From Monocercomonoides exilis (lineage: Eukaryota; Preaxostyla; Oxymonadida; Polymastigidae): 64,000 nucleotides of DNA. Below are positions 59,427 to 64,000 of this stretch, in pieces. Where the stretch lies: NCBI GenBank assembly GCA_001643675.2, contig LSRY02000009.1, positions 877,501 to 941,500 of the forward strand, written 5' to 3'. The notes under the pieces were generated by a model that saw nothing but the letters and a program-made list of their open reading frames with translations, was not told where the DNA came from and ran no database searches. A program made the translations under genes and the position numbers. Positions within the stretch are counted from its first letter, which is position 1. Every line of letters starts with the position of its first letter.

Positions 59427-60418
59427 GGGTTACACTTTAACCTCTGACCCTTTTTTTTACCCCCACCTTTTTTTTGTGGAGCTGGCTACGGCTTAATACA
59501 AGCTTGTGGCCAACAAATAATAACTAGAAATGTTTATTTTCATATATTAAACTTATGCAGAAAATATTTTTAACGAAAATTTTTTCACTTTGAGATCTCG
59601 GTATTTTTTAATTTTTTTTTTTGATCATTAAATTGATGGTCTTTCCATGAATATAACATTCTGGAAGTTTTAAGCTACATCATCATTACACCTCATATCC
59701 TTTTTATTGTTTTTATAACTTTTCACATTTCACAAGTTTCTTTTTCACCTGTTTTCTCATTTCATCGACTTTTCGAAATAATGCAATTTCATAAGGAATG
59801 ATGAGTTTTTGAAAATATTTTTCAGATTATCCTTAATATATAGTTAAATTTTAATCATGTGGAATCACATAAAAGTTTTTCAAATTTTGTTTTTTAATGG
59901 AAAAATAAAAAACATCATTTTCTGTTGTTTTGATTTTTCCAACCAGTGACATTTTTTCTGCAAAAAATTATGTGAGTGTGCAATAATATATTGAGTAAAA
60001 AATAAGAGACAGCTTATAAAATTAAAAAATTGTCTTTTACACAATCAAAAATTTTTCATTTTTTCGAAAAATCGATGAAATGAGAAAACAGATGAGAAAG
60101 AAACTTGTGAAATGTGAAAAGTTATCAAAGAAATAAAAAGGATATGAGGTGTAATGATGATGTAGCTTAAAACTTCCAGAATGTTATATTCATGGAAAGA
60201 CCATCAATTCAATGATCGAAAAATAAAATTAAAAAATACCGAGATCTCAAAGTGAAAAAATTTTCGTAAAAAAATTTTTTTCTGTAAAAGTTAAATATAT
60301 AAAAATAAACATTTCTAGTTATTTTTTGTTGGCTACAAGCTTGTATTAAGCCGTAGCCAGCTCCACAAAAAAAAAAAGGTGGGGGTAAAAAAAAGGGTCA
60401 GAGGTTAAAGTGTAACCC
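59427..60418. mobile_element. Foldback element, TIR GGGTTACACTTTAACC, TA flanks
   Basis: Ends GGGTTACACTTTAACCTCTG and its reverse complement, flanked by TA (59425-59426, 60419-60420). The arms are about 355 bp, imperfect with small indels, and the unpaired centre about 280 bp. The GGGTTA start and a following GACC(C)TTTTTT stretch are shared with the pogo element at 13576-15595. Confidence 0.82.
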
Positions 60419-60674
60419 TATCTAAAATATGAATTCATTGTTGTTGATGTGAAGAATGATCACTACGTTTCATTGATGAATGCACAATCCAAACACACTT
60501 CAAAGACAAAATAATCTAATATTCTAATAAATTTCTCCAAAATGAAAATGTCGAAATAACATTTTTGCCATTCCAGCTATTCCGCTTCTGTTCTTTAAGT
60601 GAAATGAAAGCGATCAGATATGAAAGTGATACTCTCCTGCTAAATCCGAACGAAGCTAAGATATACCACTTTTA

Positions 60675-61676
60675 GGGCTATGATTTTATCTTGACCTTTT
60701 TTCTTTATCAAGACCTTTTTCTTTTTTGCCATGCTTAAAGCTTTACACAAGCCTGCGATAAATAAAAAATAACCAGAAATGTTTGAAATGTTTTAATTTC
60801 CTTATTCTGTATTTTTTTTTTCCTATATTTCATTTTTTTCAAAAAGATCGAGGATAATAATAATTTTTTGTTTTGATCATTGACTTGCTGCTATTCCAGC
60901 GAATATTTTTTATCGGAAGTTTAAAGCTTTCATATTATAATACATCGTTATATTATTATACGATTTAGTTGTTTTAAACTTTCTCAACTTGTTTTTTTAA
61001 CACTTTTCCTCATTTCACACTTATTTTCAAAAAACACGATTTCAGAGACATGCATCCATTTGTATTAAATTTAATGAAATGAAATAAAAACAAATTTGAA
61101 ATGAAATGATATCTCAAAGAAAAAACAACAAAATATTTGTATATGACGAACAATTTTCAGATCAAAATAGTTATATGTTCTGCCATTTCGCTTCAAATTC
61201 TTGTTCAATTCTTTTTCTTTTCAGAATTAATCAAAAATATACAATAAATAATACCTTGTTTTTTTTATCTGCTTAAAAATTTACACAAATTCATATTTGT
61301 TCCGAAAATCGTGTTTTAAGCAAAAACAGTGATATGAGAAAAAAGGGTCAAAAATAAAATTGAAAATGTTAAAAACAAGTTAAAATAATAATATTGGAAT
61401 GAAAAATTGAGATGCTGTGGCTTGAAACGTTCGATATGAAATATTCGCTTCATGACCAGCAAGTCTTTGATCTGGGTCCAAAAATAATAAAAATTTTTAA
61501 TATTTTTTTGAACAAAAAAATATCAAAAAATTTTTTAACAGAATTCTGAAAAACAAAAATATCAAGAAGTCTATTAATTTTGTTTTTGTTTTTAGCCTTT
61601 TCACAAATCAAAAAAGCAAAAATAAGTTTCAAAAAAACAGGGTTGAGATAAAATTATGAGGTCAAGATAAAATATG
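60675..61676. mobile_element. Degenerate foldback element related to the previous one
   Basis: The left end GGGCTATGATTTTATCTTGA resembles the pogo-element TIR. Towards the right end the motifs GAGATAAAATTATGAGGTCA and AGATAAAAT recur. Inner parts (60890-61030 with 61330-61470) are recognisable inverted copies with many differences. Older and eroded. Confidence 0.55.
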
Positions 61677-61681
61677 CACAC

Positions 61682-63566
61682 TAACAAAAGGAAGAAACAT
61701 TGTGAAACCTCATTTTCGTATTTTCAAACTTCTACAAAGCCTATCCTTCATGAAATTTTGCTTTGAAGAACAATTAACGAAATTTCTTCAAAATTCTTTT
61801 TCAATGAAAAAGAAAATGGAAGAAAATTTTCGAAATGAAATTTTATTCAAAAACAACCCTTTATAAGCGCAAAATGAAGTTTTATTTCTTGTTTGAACAA
61901 TAGATACAATGAGAATAGAAAGGTTTTATTCGAATAAAAATAACATATTCAAATAAACAAAGTTTATTCGGAATAAATAACTTTTATTGGAATAAAAAAA
62001 ATTAATTGGAATAAACTCCGTCTTTTCGGAATAACTTTTTTCAAAGAAAATTTATTGTAGTTTTCAAAAAAATTCTCAAGAATCACTTTCTTAAACAGCA
62101 CAAAAAAATTAATTATAATTATCCATTTATATTTAAAAACCATATTATTGACCAGATTTGTTTTAAATGTATTTCGATCAAAAAATTCTGTTTTATTTTA
62201 AAAAATGAACGATGATAAATCATATTCTTCAATTTGCAACTAATAATAGCAATCAAAATGGACTTGCTGTTATCTACAAAATATAATCGATCATTTCTCA
62301 ATTTTTTATCTTTGTTTATTTATTTTTCTCTCCGTATTTCACATTATTGATCAAATAAGAAAAAAATACCAAAAACAGTATCCAATTGCAAAAGGTTAGA
62401 TATTACGATGATATTGTTCCAGATACTTGATTATGCATGTAATTCGCCCCACCACTCGAAACTCTATCAATTACAGATGATGATGTTCCAGTTGTTTTTA
62501 TGTCATTCCATTTGCATTCAGAAAATGAATTCTCCTGACTGTCTGCTATCTGCTGTTTCCCTAACTTTTGCAAATTCCTTTCACTTTTATTGACTGCAGC
62601 ACTTCGAGAGCGATAGAACCCAATGACCGAATTGTTAGAGGAGGAAAATGAAGGCATGGACGATAAAGAAGAAGAGCTTGGGTTGAATGTGCAGTGGGAC
62701 TTCTTTGTGGGTGAAGAGGAGTCTGTGGAGGGAGATTACAGCATGAATGGGTTCTACGGACTTCCAACAAGAACAGAAGGTGCAGACAATTGTGTGTGTG
62801 GCAAGGGAGAAAACGGAGTGGTGGCAAATGTTGAGGAGGCTGTGGTGCTTTGAGTGTACAGCTGGGCAGAAGAGTGTTCTGTCGAACGAGCAGAATGTCT
62901 GCTGCAATTCGTCGTCATCGTCATCTCCTACTTCTCTTCCCATGTCCCTCCTCCTTCTTTCTGTTGCCACCTGTGCAAGTCTTGTTTCGAAAGAGTCAAT
63001 TTGTGATGTGCAAAACTCGTCTTTCTCTTTCGTCCTCTTCTTCGTCTTTGGCTCTTCATACTGCTTCCCTTTCCTCTGCACAGCATTCATCTTGCAACTG
63101 AACTACGCTTTCTTTGCCTCTTCCATTTGAACTTGAACTCCTCTCTCTTCGCTTCTTGGCTGCGTCATTCATCGAGCTGAAGACTGTGATGTGTCCGCAA
63201 CTTCTTCCCCCTCACACCCCGATTCACCCGATTCAGCTGTTGGCGCACTGAATCCGAACGAAGAGCCGAAGGAGAGCTGAATGCGCCATTGCAAAGGGGA
63301 AAGCAGTTCTGATTCATTTTTATGCGTAACAATAAAAGGCATTGATAACGATTATGATGATGTTGAGAGAATAAAAAGTGAATGAAATAAAATTTGGTTC
63401 AATTTGTCTGTGTTTCCTATTGAACAGCTTTAATGAATCAGAAGGTCGATATTCCGACCCGATGCAAAGAAAGTGATAATTGCATCGAAAAAGTTGGAGA
63501 AGAAGTTGATGAAGAAGGCAATTAAGAAGTTGAAGATGGGGCTATTGGTGGAAAAGGGCAAATTGC
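61682..63566 (-). repeat. Right arm of outer inverted repeat (partner 564-2452)
   Basis: Inverted, diverged copy of 564-2452, including the 84-codon frame at 62403-62657. It ends at a (GAA)n tract. Confidence 0.85.
62403..62657 (-). CDS. Conserved Ser-rich open frame, copy of 1477-1731
   Basis: 84 aa with three substitutions relative to the other copy. See the entry at 1477-1731 for composition and strand choice. Start and completeness are uncertain and no domain is recognised. Confidence 0.35.
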   Translation of the reverse strand: MPSFSSSNNSVIGFYRSRSAAVNKSERNLQKLGKQQIADSQENSFSECKWNDIKTTGTSSSVIDRVSSGGANYMHNQVSGTISS

Positions 63567-63573
63567 AGAAGAA

Positions 63574-63608
<35 letters not shown>

Positions 63609-63750
63609 AGAAGAAGAAGAAGAAGAAGAAGAAGAAGAAGAAGAAGAAGAAGAAGAAGAAGAAGAAGAAGAAGAAGAAGAAGAAGGTGAAGAAGGTGAAG
63701 AAGGAGAAGAAGAAGGCGAAGAAGAAGGTGAAGAAGAAGGTGAAGAAAAG
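63567..63750 (+). repeat. (GAA)n tract
   Basis: About forty GAA units with a GAG interruption near 63583, then GGTGAAGAA and GGAGAAGAA variants. It marks the switch between the 564-2452-like sequence and the 7230-7475-like sequence. Confidence 0.92.
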
Positions 63751-63960
63751 TAGTCGATATCAGCTTTTCCAAGTCAGAATGATCGATTGAAAAAGATGAA
63801 TTTGTTGTTAATGAAAATGCCCAGCCAGCTTATCAGCTCCAACAAAAGGGTCGCTTCTGCCAAACATTCCGAACAAATACACCAAACAAACTTCTTTTTC
63901 TCTCTTTCAAGCTCATCCAAAGCATTGTCAGGATATGCGTCATGCCAAAATGATGGAAGA
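63730..63960 (-). repeat. Copy of the 7230-7475 segment
   Basis: The reverse complement matches 7230-7460. On the minus strand it is open through DELEREKKKFVWCICSECLA and EATLLLELISWLGIF, ending in TGA just before the (TTC)n tract. Probably the end of an exon of an unrecognised gene. Confidence 0.6.
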
Positions 63961-64000
63961 AGTCACGAATGTCACGTTCAATGTAATTCAAACATGAATA

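Noticed and set aside
63473-63790. Poly-Lys/Glu protein
   Set aside because: Frame produced by the (GAA)n tract at a duplication junction.

Overview
This is an AT-rich nuclear window from a microbial eukaryote. Short spliceosomal introns (45-118 nt, GT...AG), an intron-bearing pogo-type transposase, a giant Ser-rich receptor-like protein and a tRNA-Asp with an internal B box exclude a prokaryote. The two paralogous genes at 3.6-5.0 kb and 10.0-11.4 kb resemble a lineage-specific family that I remember from the oxymonad Monocercomonoides. That assignment is from memory, was not searched, and is tentative.

Layout. 0-13.5 kb: the end of a poly-Ser gene; the left arm (564-2452) of a diverged inverted repeat whose partner is 61682-63566; two paralogous three-exon genes on the minus strand; and remnants of an ABCC transporter and other genes. 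13.6-15.6 kb: a complete pogo/Tc1-like transposon with TA target duplication, 2-exon DDE transposase and TIRs. 16.8-43.5 kb: a large palindrome, an inverted duplication of the 5' end of a giant gene, its tRNA-Asp and about 1.2 kb of upstream DNA around a 266-bp loop. Its left arm was later split by 19.9 kb of inserted DNA. The insert is two abutting large elements (18913-29896 and 29901-38838) with related TIRs (GG...TTCTTTTTGAAAA), separated and flanked by ATAT. The uninterrupted right arm preserves the empty site. Element 1 carries a decayed DDE-type transposase gene next to its right end and about 7 kb of decayed cargo. Element 2 carries remnants of a multi-membrane-span protein, a DEAD-box helicase and a protein kinase, and no transposase I can recognise.

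41.5-54.6 kb: tRNA-Asp and the giant gene (two exons, 4243 aa: signal peptide, cysteine/glycine-rich ectodomain, one membrane segment, degenerate kinase domain split by poly-Ser inserts). 55.3-56.5 kb: possible exons of an unrecognised gene and a secreted or Golgi glycosyltransferase of the capsular-synthesis type. 57-61.7 kb: a cluster of TA-flanked foldback elements and a MITE. 61.7-64 kb: the right arm of the outer inverted repeat and a (GAA)n tract.

The most unusual signal is inside the element-1 transposase. The DDE core, read on the minus strand from about 28.18 to 27.36 kb, contains a chain of perfect or near-perfect hairpins. Seven of them tile 27535-27845 almost without gaps while the reading frame stays open. 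The three presumed catalytic motifs each fall in a hairpin.
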